64,000 nucleotides of DNA from Stenotrophomonas nitritireducens (lineage in GTDB: Bacteria > Pseudomonadota > Gammaproteobacteria > Xanthomonadales > Xanthomonadaceae), in the NCBI RefSeq assembly GCF_001700965.1, contig NZ_CP016756.1, positions 2,780,501 to 2,844,500 on the forward strand, read 5' to 3'. This document shows, one piece after another, positions 16,713 through 24,967 of this stretch; position 1 is the stretch's first letter; every line of letters begins with the position of its first letter. Below the pieces are notes generated by a model, which had not been told where the DNA came from, made no database searches, and saw only the letters and a program-made list of their open reading frames with translations. Made by a program: the position numbers and the translations under genes.

Positions 16713-17639
16713 TCAGTCGACGCTGATGCCTGCCAGCTTGTCCAGCGCCTCGGCGTACTTGGCGCGGGTGCGCTCGATCACCTCGGCCGGCAGCGCCGGG
16801 CCCGGGGCGGTCTTGTCCCAGTCCAGCGTCTCCAGGTAGTCGCGCACGAACTGCTTGTCGTAGCTGGGCGGGCTGATGCCCACCTGGTATTCGTCAGCCG
16901 GCCAGTAACGCGAGGAGTCCGGGGTCAGCATCTCGTCCATGATGTACAGACGGCCGTCGGCGTCGGTGCCGAACTCGAACTTGGTGTCAGCCAGCAGGAT
17001 GCCGCGCTCGGCTGCGTATTCGGCAGCGAACTTGTAGATGCGCAGCGTTGCATCGCGCACCTTTTCAGCCATGTCCGCACCCACCGCCTTGACCATCGCA
17101 TCGAAATCGATGTTCTCGTCGTGGTCGCCCACCGCCGCCTTGGTGGACGGGGTGAAGATGGCTTCGGGCAGCTTCTCAGCCTGCTGCAGGCCGTCGGGCA
17201 GGGCGATGCCGCTGATCTTGCCGGTGCGCTGGTAGTCCTTCCAGCCGCTGCCGATCACATAGCCGCGGGCAATGGCTTCCACCGGTACCGGCTTGAGCTT
17301 CTTGGTCACCACCGCACGCTTGGCATACAGCGCCGGGTCCACGCCTTCGGGCAGCACGCTGGCCACGTCGATGCCGGTCAGGTGGTTGGGCATCAGGTGC
17401 GCGGTCTTGGCGAACCAGAAGTTGGACACCTGGCACAGCATCTCGCCCTTGCCCGGGATCGGGTCGGGCAGCACCACGTCGAACGCCGACAGGCGATCGG
17501 TGGCAACCATCAACAGGTATTCGCCCGGGGGAGTACCGGCTGGCAGACGTTCGCGCGGGATATCAAACACATCACGCACCTTGCCGCGATGGCGCAAGGG
17601 CAGGCCGGGAAGATCGGATTGCAACAGCGTGGTCGGCAC
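16713..17639 (-). CDS. purC: Phosphoribosylaminoimidazole-succinocarboxamide synthase
   Basis: Purine biosynthesis enzyme joining CAIR and aspartate with ATP to give SAICAR. The 308-residue protein is the long form. Conserved stretches include [54 protein letters not shown] and [13 protein letters not shown]. The start is GTG at 17639, chosen because AGGAG lies 5 nt upstream; no ATG fits. purD and purH are 37-42 kb away, so the pathway genes are dispersed. It is divergent from the J-domain gene. Confidence 0.96.
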   Translation of the reverse strand: MPTTLLQSDLPGLPLRHRGKVRDVFDIPRERLPAGTPPGEYLLMVATDRLSAFDVVLPDPIPGKGEMLCQVSNFWFAKTAHLMPNHLTGIDVASVLPEGVDPALYAKRAVVTKKLKPVPVEAIARGYVIGSGWKDYQRTGKISGIALPDGLQQAEKLPEAIFTPSTKAAVGDHDENIDFDAMVKAVGADMAEKVRDATLRIYKFAAEYAAERGILLADTKFEFGTDADGRLYIMDEMLTPDSSRYWPADEYQVGISPPSYDKQFVRDYLETLDWDKTAPGPALPAEVIERTRAKYAEALDKLAGISVD

Positions 17640-17804
17640 GGGCACTCCTGGGACTTGGCAATGAATGCCGCCGGCTTGGAGGACCCGGGTCTGGAGGACC
17701 CGCAGGGCCCGCGGCTGGTCGGCGGGCGGCCTAGTGTACGGCCGGATCGGGCCGCTGTGGCATAAAATGCTCGTCTTGATTGTCCACAGGCCATTCACCC
17801 ACCC

Positions 17805-18134
17805 ATGCGCTGGTACGGAAAACTGTTCGGCTTCATCGCCGGGGCCCTGCTTTTCAGGCCCAACCCCTTGTTTGGCGGGATCATCGGCCTGCTGCTGGGC
17901 CATGCCTTCGACAGCGACTGGTTCAAGCTGGGCAAGGATCTGCCGTACCGTGAACTGGGGGTCACACGTGAGGCCACCGACGCCGAGATCGACCTGGCCT
18001 ACCGCCGCCTGATGTCCCAGTACCACCCCGACAAAGTAGCCGGTGCCGCGCCTGAACTGCGCGCCCAGGCCGAGAAGAAGGCCCGGCAGATCAACGCCGC
18101 CTACGACCGCATCAAAACCCTGCGCAAGCGCTGA
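17805..18134 (+). CDS. Membrane-anchored J-domain protein
   Basis: A 109-residue protein: a glycine-rich hydrophobic N-terminus ([11 protein letters not shown] and [16 protein letters not shown]) followed by a J-domain ([21 protein letters not shown]) with the HPD motif in YHPDK. This is the arrangement of DjlA-like co-chaperones reduced to membrane anchor plus J-domain, without the TerB-like middle domain. It would stimulate a DnaK-type Hsp70 at the membrane. It is followed 11 bp later by rpe and is probably co-transcribed. Confidence 0.85.
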   Translation: MRWYGKLFGFIAGALLFRPNPLFGGIIGLLLGHAFDSDWFKLGKDLPYRELGVTREATDAEIDLAYRRLMSQYHPDKVAGAAPELRAQAEKKARQINAAYDRIKTLRKR

Positions 18135-18145
18135 AAGGCCCCGTC

Positions 18146-18820
18146 ATGTCCAACTGCATCATTGCCCCGTCCATTCTTTCGGCCAATTTCGCCAAGCTAG
18201 GCGAGGAGGTCGACAACGTCCTGGCGGCCGGTGCCGACTGGGTCCATTTCGACGTGATGGACAACCACTACGTGCCCAATCTGACCATCGGCCCGATGGT
18301 CTGCCAGGCCCTGCGCAAGCACGGCGTGACCGCGCCGATCGACGTGCACCTGATGGTCGAGCCGGTCGATCGCATCGTGCCGGACTTCGCCGAGGCCGGT
18401 GCCAGCATCATCAGCTTCCACCCGGAAGCCAGCCGCCACGTCCACCGCACCATCCAGCTGATCAAGTCGCACGGCTGCAAGGCCGGCCTGGTGCTGAACC
18501 CGGCCACCCCGGTCGAGGTGCTGGACTGGGTGCTGGAAGACCTGGACCTGGTGCTGCTGATGTCGGTGAACCCGGGCTTCGGTGGCCAGGCTTTCATCCC
18601 GTCGACGCTGGACAAGCTGCGTGCAGTACGGGCGATGATCGACAAGCTCGGCAAGCCGGTGCTGCTGGAAGTCGATGGCGGCGTCAAGGCCGACAATATC
18701 GGCGAAATCGCCGCAGCCGGCGCCGACGCCTTCGTGGCCGGTTCGGCCATCTTCAACGCACCTGACTACGCCGCGATGATTGCCAAGATGCGCGGCAATG
18801 TTGCTGCGGCGCGGGGCTGA
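18146..18820 (+). CDS. rpe: Ribulose-phosphate 3-epimerase
   Basis: TIM-barrel metalloenzyme of 224 residues interconverting ribulose-5-phosphate and xylulose-5-phosphate in the pentose phosphate pathway. Signature segments are [23 protein letters not shown] (metal site), [34 protein letters not shown] and [13 protein letters not shown]. The metal-binding His and Asp residues are in place. It is flanked by the J-domain gene and a GNAT gene with short gaps, suggesting a three-gene transcript. Confidence 0.97.
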   Translation: MSNCIIAPSILSANFAKLGEEVDNVLAAGADWVHFDVMDNHYVPNLTIGPMVCQALRKHGVTAPIDVHLMVEPVDRIVPDFAEAGASIISFHPEASRHVHRTIQLIKSHGCKAGLVLNPATPVEVLDWVLEDLDLVLLMSVNPGFGGQAFIPSTLDKLRAVRAMIDKLGKPVLLEVDGGVKADNIGEIAAAGADAFVAGSAIFNAPDYAAMIAKMRGNVAAARG

Positions 18821-18823
18821 GTG

Positions 18824-19315
18824 ATGGGCGCGGCTGACGTGCAGATTCGTCCGGCAGTTGCCGATGACGCAGGCCTGATCCTGCACTTCATCCGCGAACT
18901 GGCCATCTACGAGAAGGCCGAATCCTCGGTGCAGACCGATGAGGCCGGTATCCGCGCCAGCCTGTTCGGCGCCGATGCCAAGGCACAGGCGCTGATCTGC
19001 GAACGCGATGGCCAGGCGATTGGTTATGCGGTGTTTTTCTACAACTACTCGACCTGGCTGGGCCGCAACGGCATCTATCTGGAAGATCTGTACGTCAGCC
19101 CCGAGTCGCGCGGTAGCGGCGCGGGCAAGGCCTTGTTGCAGCACATCGCGCGTTTGGCGGTGGAGCAGGGTTGTGGCCGCTTCGAGTGGTCGGTGCTGGA
19201 CTGGAATACCCCGGCCATCGAGTTCTACAAGGCCGCCGGTGCCGTCGCCCAGGACGAATGGACCGTGTATCGCCTGCAAGGCGATGCATTGCAGAAATTC
19301 GCCAAAGGCGACTGA
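18824..19315 (+). CDS. GNAT family N-acetyltransferase (diamine acetyltransferase-like)
   Basis: A 163-residue acetyl-CoA-dependent acetyltransferase. The domain order is IRPAVADDAGLILHFIRELAIYEKAE (N-terminal helix typical of spermidine/diamine acetyltransferases), a central strand YAVFFYNYSTWLGRNGIYLEDLYV, then the acetyl-CoA loop PESRGSGAGKALL, and ending WNTPAIEFYKAAGA. The substrate could be a polyamine or thialysine-type amine, by resemblance only. The start may be GTG 18821 or ATG 18824, directly after the rpe stop. A SMAG repeat begins 2 bp after its stop. Confidence 0.85.
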   Translation: MGAADVQIRPAVADDAGLILHFIRELAIYEKAESSVQTDEAGIRASLFGADAKAQALICERDGQAIGYAVFFYNYSTWLGRNGIYLEDLYVSPESRGSGAGKALLQHIARLAVEQGCGRFEWSVLDWNTPAIEFYKAAGAVAQDEWTVYRLQGDALQKFAKGD

Positions 19316-19316
19316 G

Positions 19317-19384
19317 GTAGTGCCGAGCGATGCTCGGCAGAGGCGTTATCGGTAGTGCCCCAGCCGAGCATGGCTCGGCTCTAC
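19317..19384. repeat. SMAG repeat pair (inverted)
   Basis: GTAGTGCCGAGCGATGCTCGGCA at 19317-19339 and an inverted copy ending CTAC at 19362-19384. These GTAG-headed hairpins match the S. maltophilia SMAG class; the pair can form one long hairpin after the rpe-GNAT unit. Confidence 0.85.
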
Positions 19385-19466
19385 AAAAACCGTCGCAACG
19401 TCATCGGGCGGCCCAGGACTCAAGCCTCCCAGCCTTGCATTGGCTATGCAAAAAGAAGCTGCCCGC

Positions 19467-19489
19467 GTAGTGCCGAGTCATGCTCGGCA
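19467..19489. repeat. Single SMAG repeat
   Basis: GTAG followed by TGCCGAG-TCA-TGCTCGGCA, one mismatch from the copies elsewhere in the window. Confidence 0.8.
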
Positions 19490-19525
19490 GAGGCTTCGCC
19501 GACGACATGTCAGCGCCGCGATTTC

Positions 19526-19621
19526 GTGGGAGCGGCGTAAGCCGCGAAGCTCGTACATCTTCTGATCGCCTGTACCCCGTTGTTTGATCGCTGCTTGCTT
19601 CGCGGCTTATGCCGCTCCCAC
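19526..19621. repeat. Inverted pair of GTGGGAGCGGC repeats
   Basis: A copy at 19526-19550 and its reverse complement at 19597-19621, the same element as at 9.5, 15.6 and 50.0 kb. No gene is present between 19316 and 19827 apart from these repeats and the terminator at 19649. Confidence 0.8.
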
Positions 19622-19648
19622 AACGGAAGCGGGTGGTTTTCTGAAGGC

Positions 19649-19680
19649 AAAAAAAAAGCCGCAACGTCACCGTTGCGGCC
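19649..19680 (-). terminator. Strong orphan terminator on the minus strand
   Basis: Read on the minus strand: GCCGCAACG, GTGA loop, CGTTGCGGC, then nine U residues. No minus-strand gene lies upstream, because the next gene (lipid kinase) is on the plus strand. A second small hairpin (GGAGGC/GCCTCC, 19694-19712) precedes it. This is the signature of a short untranslated transcript starting somewhere in 19.70-19.83 kb. Confidence 0.75.
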
Positions 19681-19827
19681 GGGGAATGATATGGGAGGCT
19701 GATCCTGCCTCCATCCGTCGTCCTTGCTATGGCCTTTCATTCTCCGGATGCCCCGTGACAAAGGCGTGACATTCATCTGCCTGCAGTGAGCCGCTTGCTA
19801 GGCTGAGCGCCTTCCCTGGAGAACGGC

Positions 19828-20757
19828 ATGCAAGCAAGCCCCTGGTTCCTCATCCTCAACGGCAAATCCGCCGGCGACGACGCTGTACGTGAGGCGGTTG
19901 CGCAGCTTCGCGAGCAGGGTCAGGACGTGCGGGTCAGGGTGACCTGGGAAAGCGGTGACGCAGAACGCTACGTACGCGAGGCAATCGCCGCGCAGGCGCC
20001 GCTGCTGATCGCCGGTGGCGGTGACGGCACCCTCAGTGAAGTGGCCGAGGCCATGGCGCATACCGGGCAGGATGCAGCGCAGCTTCCGGCGCTGGCCTTG
20101 TTGCCGCTCGGCACCGCCAACGACTTCGCCACCGCCGCCGGCATTCCCCCCGAGCCGCTGGCCGCTTTGCAGCTGCCAGGCCAGACGCCGGCGCGGCTGA
20201 TCGATCTGCTGCGGGTTGACGGTGATGGCAGGGTGCATTGGTGCGCCAATCTGGCCAGCGGTGGCTTCGGCACCGAAGTAACCGTGGAAACCCATGACGG
20301 ACTGAAGAAGATGCTCGGCGGCCTGGCCTATGTCATTACCGGCATCGCCAAGCTGGGCCGGATCGAGCCGATCCAGGCGCGCATCCACGCGCAGGGTTTC
20401 GACTGGCAAGGCGGTTTCATCGCGCTGGGGGTCGGCAACGGCCGGCAGGCCGGCGGCGGCCAGCAACTGTGCCCCGAAGCGCTGCTCGACGACGGCCGCC
20501 TGGACCTGACCGTGGTGCCGGAGTTGTCCGGCGAGGTGATGTCGACCTTGGGCACCTTGTTCAGCGAAGGCAAGCACGCCGCGCTGGAGCAGGTAGCTGA
20601 ACGGGCGCGGCTGAGCGAGGTCTGGATCGAGGCCGAACAGCCGCTGACACTGAACCTGGACGGCGAACCCCTGCAGGCCCGGCGCTTCCACCTGCAATGC
20701 GTGGCCGGCCGGGTTCGCATGCATCTGCCGGCCGATACGCCCCTGCTGGGCGGGTGA
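19828..20757 (+). CDS. yegS: YegS-like lipid/diacylglycerol kinase
   Basis: A 309-residue member of the diacylglycerol kinase catalytic family, phosphorylating a lipid at the inner membrane surface; YegS itself accepts phosphatidylglycerol in vitro. The nucleotide motif GGGDGT is at residues 63-68, preceded by LNGKSAG and followed by [10 protein letters not shown] and [11 protein letters not shown], all family marks. The C-terminal beta-sandwich ends with [12 protein letters not shown]. Physiological substrate unknown. It stands alone upstream of the trp region. Confidence 0.92.
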   Translation: MQASPWFLILNGKSAGDDAVREAVAQLREQGQDVRVRVTWESGDAERYVREAIAAQAPLLIAGGGDGTLSEVAEAMAHTGQDAAQLPALALLPLGTANDFATAAGIPPEPLAALQLPGQTPARLIDLLRVDGDGRVHWCANLASGGFGTEVTVETHDGLKKMLGGLAYVITGIAKLGRIEPIQARIHAQGFDWQGGFIALGVGNGRQAGGGQQLCPEALLDDGRLDLTVVPELSGEVMSTLGTLFSEGKHAALEQVAERARLSEVWIEAEQPLTLNLDGEPLQARRFHLQCVAGRVRMHLPADTPLLGG

Positions 20758-20830
20758 ATCGTTGCCGCTGCAAGCATCTGCGCATGCTGCGGATGCACAC
20801 CGGGCGGCCATCTTGCGGTAAAGTTGGGCG

Positions 20831-20980
20831 GTGCCCATTTTGACGACCAAGCGTTCCCTTTCTTCCGCTCGCCGCTGGTGGCGATGGTGGCCCGTTGCCG
20901 TCGTCCGTACCGCCATCGTCGAATCCCGGAAGGAAAGCCGTCTTGATCACGCAAGAGCAGTTCCAGCAGCTGGCCGCTGA
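20831..20980 (+). CDS. trpL: Predicted trp leader peptide overlapping trpE
   Basis: A 49-codon frame starting GTG 20831 (alternative TTG 20840) contains Trp-Trp-Arg-Trp-Trp at 20876-20890 (TGG TGG CGA TGG TGG). It runs past the trpE start (20943) in another frame and stops at 20978-20980. Four Trp codons within five, just before a Trp-biosynthesis gene, are the hallmark of an attenuation leader. No U-tract terminator is seen. Instead the leader RNA can sequester the trpE ribosome site (see the regulatory entry). A weak TAAAGT box (20819-20824) would place transcription start near 20831, so the leader might be translated leaderless; that part is speculative. Confidence 0.65.
   Translation: MPILTTKRSLSSARRWWRWWPVAVVRTAIVESRKESRLDHARAVPAAGR
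20858..20937 (+). promoter_or_regulatory. Predicted trpE attenuator RNA structure
   Basis: The outer stem pairs CTTTCTTCCG (20858-20867) with the trpE Shine-Dalgarno CGGAAGGAAAG (20927-20937): ten pairs with one bulged G. The inner stem pairs GGCGATGGTGG (20880-20890, containing Trp codons) with CCGCCATCGTC (20910-20920), with two G-U pairs. A ribosome stalled on the Trp codons would cover or melt both 5' strands and free the Shine-Dalgarno. This suggests translational rather than terminator-based attenuation. Confidence 0.55.
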
Positions 20981-22433
20981 AGGCCACACCGCACACCCGC
21001 ATAATTTCGTACCCGTCGTCCGCGAAGTGCTGTCCGACCTGGACACGCCGCTTTCGGTCTATCTGAAGCTTGCCGACGGCCCGTATACCTATCTGTTTGA
21101 ATCGGTCGAAGGCGGCGAGCGCTTTGGGCGCTATTCCATCATCGGCATGCCGGCGCGCCGCATCTACAGCTTCCGTGGGCATACGCTGGAAGTCAGCGAG
21201 TTGGGTGAAGTGGTCGAGCGCCGTGAAGTGGCCGATCCGTTGGCCGAAGTGGAAGTGCTGCGCAAGCAGTATTCGGTGCCACAGCTCGATGGCCTGCCGG
21301 GCTTTACCGGTGGCCTGGTCGGCTGGTTCGGCTTTGAGTGCATCCAGTACATCGAACCGCACCTGGGTGCGGGCGAAAAGCCCGACGAACTGGGCACGCC
21401 CGACATCCTGTTGATGCTGTCCGAAGAACTGGCGGTGTTCGACAACCTCAAGGGCCGCCTGTACCTGATCGTGCACGCCGACCCGGCGCAGCCGCAGGCC
21501 TGGGCGCGGGCCAACCGCCGCCTGGACGAGCTGGCTCATCGCCTGCGCCAGGGCGGTGCCGGTTACCCGCAGTCGCAGGTATCCGATGCCATCGACGAGC
21601 AGGATTTCCAGTCCTCCTTCACTCGCGAGGAATACCACGCGGTGGTGCGCAAGGCGCAGGAATACGTGCGCGCCGGCGACATCTTCCAGGTGGTGCCGAG
21701 CCAGCGCCTGCGCGTGCCGTTCCGCGCGCGGCCGATCGACGTCTATCGCGCGCTGCGAGCATTGAACCCGTCGCCGTACATGTATTTCATCGATGTCGGC
21801 GGCACCCAGGTGGTCGGCTCCTCGCCGGAAATTCTGGCGCGCCTGCGCGATGGCATCGTCACCGTGCGTCCCATCGCCGGCACCCGCCCACGCGGCGCGA
21901 CGCCGGAGCTGGACAAGGCGTTGGAAGTTGAATTGCTGGCCGATCCCAAGGAACGTGCCGAGCACGTGATGCTGATCGATCTGGGCCGCAACGATGTCGG
22001 CCGCGTCGCCGAGCCGGGTTCGGTCAAGGTCGGCGAGCAGTTCGTGATCGAACGCTACAGCCACGTCATGCATATCGTCAGCGAAGTCACCGGCACCTTG
22101 AAGGCCGGCCTGAGCTATAGCGACGTGATGCGCGCGACCTTCCCGGCCGGCACCGTCAGCGGTGCGCCGAAGATCCGCGCGCTGGAAATCATCCGCGAGC
22201 TGGAGCCGGTCAAGCGCAACGTCTACTCCGGCGCGGTCGGTTACATCGGCTGGAATGGCGATGCCGACACCGCCATCGCGATTCGCACTGCGGTGATCCA
22301 GGACGGTTATCTGTACGTGCAGGCCGGCGGCGGCGTGGTCTACGACTCCGACCCCGATGCCGAATGGCAGGAAACCATGAACAAGGGCCGCGCGTTGTTC
22401 CGTGCGGTGGCGCAGGCGGCGAAGGGTTTGTGA
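20943..22433 (+). CDS. trpE: Anthranilate synthase component I
   Basis: Large subunit converting chorismate plus ammonia or glutamine-derived ammonia to anthranilate, the first committed step to tryptophan. At 496 residues it has the N-terminal feedback region (LFESVEGGERFGRYSIIG) and the chorismate-binding core (PSPYMYFID, GSSPEILARL, RPIAGTRPRG, LIDLGRNDVGRV, FPAGTVSGAPKIRA, QAGGGVVYDSDP). The start is TTG 20943 with GGAAGGAAAG 5 nt upstream; no ATG is suitably placed. Unusually for a Trp operon, it is separated from trpG by one gene, and its start is overlapped by a Trp-rich leader peptide. Confidence 0.97.
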   Translation: MITQEQFQQLAAEGHTAHPHNFVPVVREVLSDLDTPLSVYLKLADGPYTYLFESVEGGERFGRYSIIGMPARRIYSFRGHTLEVSELGEVVERREVADPLAEVEVLRKQYSVPQLDGLPGFTGGLVGWFGFECIQYIEPHLGAGEKPDELGTPDILLMLSEELAVFDNLKGRLYLIVHADPAQPQAWARANRRLDELAHRLRQGGAGYPQSQVSDAIDEQDFQSSFTREEYHAVVRKAQEYVRAGDIFQVVPSQRLRVPFRARPIDVYRALRALNPSPYMYFIDVGGTQVVGSSPEILARLRDGIVTVRPIAGTRPRGATPELDKALEVELLADPKERAEHVMLIDLGRNDVGRVAEPGSVKVGEQFVIERYSHVMHIVSEVTGTLKAGLSYSDVMRATFPAGTVSGAPKIRALEIIRELEPVKRNVYSGAVGYIGWNGDADTAIAIRTAVIQDGYLYVQAGGGVVYDSDPDAEWQETMNKGRALFRAVAQAAKGL

Positions 22434-22434
22434 G

Positions 22435-23202
22435 GTGAACGGTCCGATTGCCAATGGCCTGCGTTCTGCGCTGCTCATGGCAGCGATGGGCTTGGCATCC
22501 GTGGCATCAGCCGAGCAAACCGAGGCACGCGCGAACGATCAACTTGCAGTGATTCGTTCACAGGGCGCGGTTCTCCATTTCGACGGGCGCATAGCGCCTG
22601 AATCGGTTGGCAAGGTGCGTGCGTTCCTGGATGCGGACCATGCGCTGACAGAGCTGGCCATTCGATCCGGCGGCGGCGATGTCGAGGCGGGGATGGCGTT
22701 GGGTCGAATGATCCACGACCGCAGGATGGATGTGCGTGTGGTTGGCGACATCTGCATGTCGTCTTGCGCGAACTACGTGTTCCCGGCAGGTCGGCACAAA
22801 GTCGTGGAAAGTGGAGCATTGGTGATCTGGCACGGTTCCATGCTGCAGAAGAATCTTCGCGAGGGCTTTGATTATTCGGGGATTGAAAAGCAGCTTGGTC
22901 GGCCACTCAACTGGCTGGAACGATGGTCAATGAGGCGTACTGCGAACAGGTGGTTTCGTCGGGTTTCTGTGGAACAGGTTGCGTTCTACGGAAAGATTGG
23001 GGTTGATCCTGCAATAACGGTTCTTGGCCAGGAACAGGGCTGTGCATGCAATTGGACGGTACCGGTTGCGGACATGGCGAAATTTGGAATTGGCTCGGTG
23101 AGTGCGGATACCGACTATGCGGCCCCGGGCTATGCACGCTGGGATGGGGAATGGCAGCTGATTACACGCATCGACGAAGCACCGACGGCTACACGACAAT
23201 GA
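22435..23202 (+). CDS. Periplasmic ClpP/crotonase-fold protein (COG3904-like)
   Basis: A 255-residue protein with a cleavable signal peptide (SALLMAAMGLASVASA). It is followed by a ClpP-like fold: LHFDGRIAPESVGKVRAFL, IRSGGGDVEAGMALGRMI (oxyanion-loop-like glycine motif) and VVGDICMSSCANYVFPAG, with a serine pair at the usual nucleophile position. The C-terminal part is less conserved and has a CAC motif. The start is GTG 22435, 1 bp after the trpE stop. Base composition and codon use are visibly less GC-rich than in trpE or trpG, and the gene splits the trpE-trpG pair, suggesting later insertion. Protease activity is not proven for this family. Confidence 0.75.
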   Translation: MNGPIANGLRSALLMAAMGLASVASAEQTEARANDQLAVIRSQGAVLHFDGRIAPESVGKVRAFLDADHALTELAIRSGGGDVEAGMALGRMIHDRRMDVRVVGDICMSSCANYVFPAGRHKVVESGALVIWHGSMLQKNLREGFDYSGIEKQLGRPLNWLERWSMRRTANRWFRRVSVEQVAFYGKIGVDPAITVLGQEQGCACNWTVPVADMAKFGIGSVSADTDYAAPGYARWDGEWQLITRIDEAPTATRQ

Positions 23203-23215
23203 TGAGAGATGAACC

Positions 23216-23800
23216 ATGCTGTTGATGATCGACAACTACGACAGCTTCACCTTCAACCTCGTGCAATACCTGCAGATGCTGGGTGCCGAGGTCAAGGTGG
23301 TGCGCAATGACGCGATGAGCGTTGCTGAAATCGCCGCGCTGCAGCCTTCGCACATCGTGGTATCGCCCGGCCCGAAAACGCCGAACGATGCCGGTGTGTC
23401 GCTGGAAGTGATCCGCCAGCTGGGCCCGACGATTCCGCTGTTCGGCGTGTGCCTGGGCCACCAGGGCATTGGCCAGGTCTACGGCGGTGATGTGATCCGC
23501 GCCGGCAACATCATGCATGGCAAGACTTCGCCCATCCGCCATGAAGGCAAGGGCGTGTTTGCCGGCCTGCCGGACCGCTACGAGGCCACCCGATACCACT
23601 CGCTGGTGGTGGACAAGAAAACCTTGCCGTCGGTGCTGGAAATCACCGCCTGGACCGAGAATCCGGATGGCTCGATGGAAGAAATCATGGGCCTGCGTCA
23701 CCGTGAGTATCCGGTCGAAGGTGTGCAGTTCCACCCCGAATCCATCCTCACCCAGCACGGCCACGCGCTGATGAAGAACTTTCTGGATCGCACATGTTGA
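23216..23800 (+). CDS. trpG: Anthranilate synthase component II (glutamine amidotransferase)
   Basis: A 194-residue class-I glutamine amidotransferase supplying ammonia to TrpE. The catalytic cysteine is in GVCLGHQ and the His/Glu pair in VQFHPESIL; the N-terminal [14 protein letters not shown] is typical. TrpG often also serves 4-amino-4-deoxychorismate synthesis in organisms with one such subunit. Its last 7 bp overlap the start of the LysE-type exporter, indicating translational coupling. Confidence 0.97.
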   Translation: MLLMIDNYDSFTFNLVQYLQMLGAEVKVVRNDAMSVAEIAALQPSHIVVSPGPKTPNDAGVSLEVIRQLGPTIPLFGVCLGHQGIGQVYGGDVIRAGNIMHGKTSPIRHEGKGVFAGLPDRYEATRYHSLVVDKKTLPSVLEITAWTENPDGSMEEIMGLRHREYPVEGVQFHPESILTQHGHALMKNFLDRTC

Positions 23801-24444
23801 TCGAGCCGAGCCAGCTGCTGCTGTTCATGCTGGCCGGCTGGTTGTTGAACCTGACGCCGGGCCCGGATGTGCTGTACATGGTCAGCCGTTCGCTGCGCGG
23901 TGGCCGCCGCGCCGGGTTTGCCGCGCTCGCAGGCATCATCAGCGGGTGCCTGGTGCATGTGGCGCTGGCTTCGTTGGGGCTGGGCGTGTTGCTGGCGACC
24001 TCGGCCACGCTGTTCACGGTGATCAAGTGGATCGGTGCGGCCTATCTGTTGTGGGTGGGCGTGCGCTTGCTGCGCAACACCGGTGAGTCCACGCTGCAGG
24101 CGGATGTCGCCGCGAGCAGCGGCAGCGCCGGCTCGTTCTGGCAGGTATTTGCCGGTGGCTTCCTGACCAATGTGCTGAACCCGAAGGTGGTGCTGTTCTT
24201 CCTCGCCTTCCTGCCGCAGTTCATCGCGCCGTCCGTGCAGAACAAGCCGCTGGCGTTTGCGCTGCTGGGCCTGATATTCACTGTCAACGGGCTGCCGATC
24301 AGTGCGGCTTATGTGCTGGCCGCCGACCGCGTGCGCAGCAGCCGCTGGGCCGCGCGTGGTCTGCAATGGCTGGACAAGCTGGCCGGCGTTCTTTTCATCG
24401 GCTTTGGCCTGCGCCTGGCCCTTACCGCGAGGCCTGTGGCATGA
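23794..24444 (+). CDS. LysE/RhtB family amino-acid exporter
   Basis: A 216-residue six-helix exporter with the family start [21 protein letters not shown] and the later [15 protein letters not shown]. Members export amino acids such as lysine, threonine, homoserine lactone or leucine. Its position inside trpG-trpD, with a 7-bp overlap of trpG and a 4-bp overlap with the next gene, raises the possibility of an aromatic amino acid or anthranilate-related substrate, which is inference from context only. Confidence 0.88.
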   Translation: MLIEPSQLLLFMLAGWLLNLTPGPDVLYMVSRSLRGGRRAGFAALAGIISGCLVHVALASLGLGVLLATSATLFTVIKWIGAAYLLWVGVRLLRNTGESTLQADVAASSGSAGSFWQVFAGGFLTNVLNPKVVLFFLAFLPQFIAPSVQNKPLAFALLGLIFTVNGLPISAAYVLAADRVRSSRWAARGLQWLDKLAGVLFIGFGLRLALTARPVA

Positions 24445-24953
24445 GCCTGGAGAATCTCCGTCTGTTCGTGGTCATGCTCGGTGGCCGCCACGCGCGTGCC
24501 AATACCGAAGTGCACGACGTGGTGTTCGCAATCGGCCCCAGCATCGAACAGACCTATCCGCAGCTGCGCCAGCAATGGTTCGGCGAGGCGGCCGGCCTGC
24601 ATCTGGATTCGTGGATGACAGTGGATGGCGTCGAGGACTGGCAGGTGCGCCTGTCGCAGGACGCACCCGCTGCCGATGCGCCGACGCTGTTCTTCGTCAA
24701 TCTCGGCGGCTATGTCGAAGGCGAATTCGGCGAGGCCCACAGTTATCTGCTGGTGGTTGCCGGCGACGCGGCCGAGGCCAAACGCAAGGCGCTGGCGCGG
24801 GCCCAGGCGCAGTGGATCAAGCCGCACCGCGATGCGCTGCTGGAAGTGGACAGCTGCCTGCCGGTGGGGCCGATCGGTGGCCTGCATGTGCAGCTGCGCG
24901 CTGGCGCACACGCCGGCATCCACAGCCAAAGCGATTACATCGTTATTTCCTGA
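24441..24953 (+). CDS. DUF1543 domain protein
   Basis: A 170-residue soluble protein of the DUF1543 family. The characteristic N-terminal stretch [22 protein letters not shown] is followed by a repeat-like second half ([23 protein letters not shown]). No catalytic motif is known. The ATG overlaps the exporter stop (ATGA), and trpD starts 14 bp later, so it is co-translated within the trp operon. Function unknown. Confidence 0.85.
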   Translation: MSLENLRLFVVMLGGRHARANTEVHDVVFAIGPSIEQTYPQLRQQWFGEAAGLHLDSWMTVDGVEDWQVRLSQDAPAADAPTLFFVNLGGYVEGEFGEAHSYLLVVAGDAAEAKRKALARAQAQWIKPHRDALLEVDSCLPVGPIGGLHVQLRAGAHAGIHSQSDYIVIS

Positions 24954-24967
24954 TTCTTGGAGTTGTC

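Noticed and set aside
20895-20942. N-terminal extension of TrpE from ATG 20895
   Set aside because: The extension is unlike other TrpE N-termini and lacks a ribosome site; TTG 20943 has a strong one and begins the conserved ITQEQF segment.
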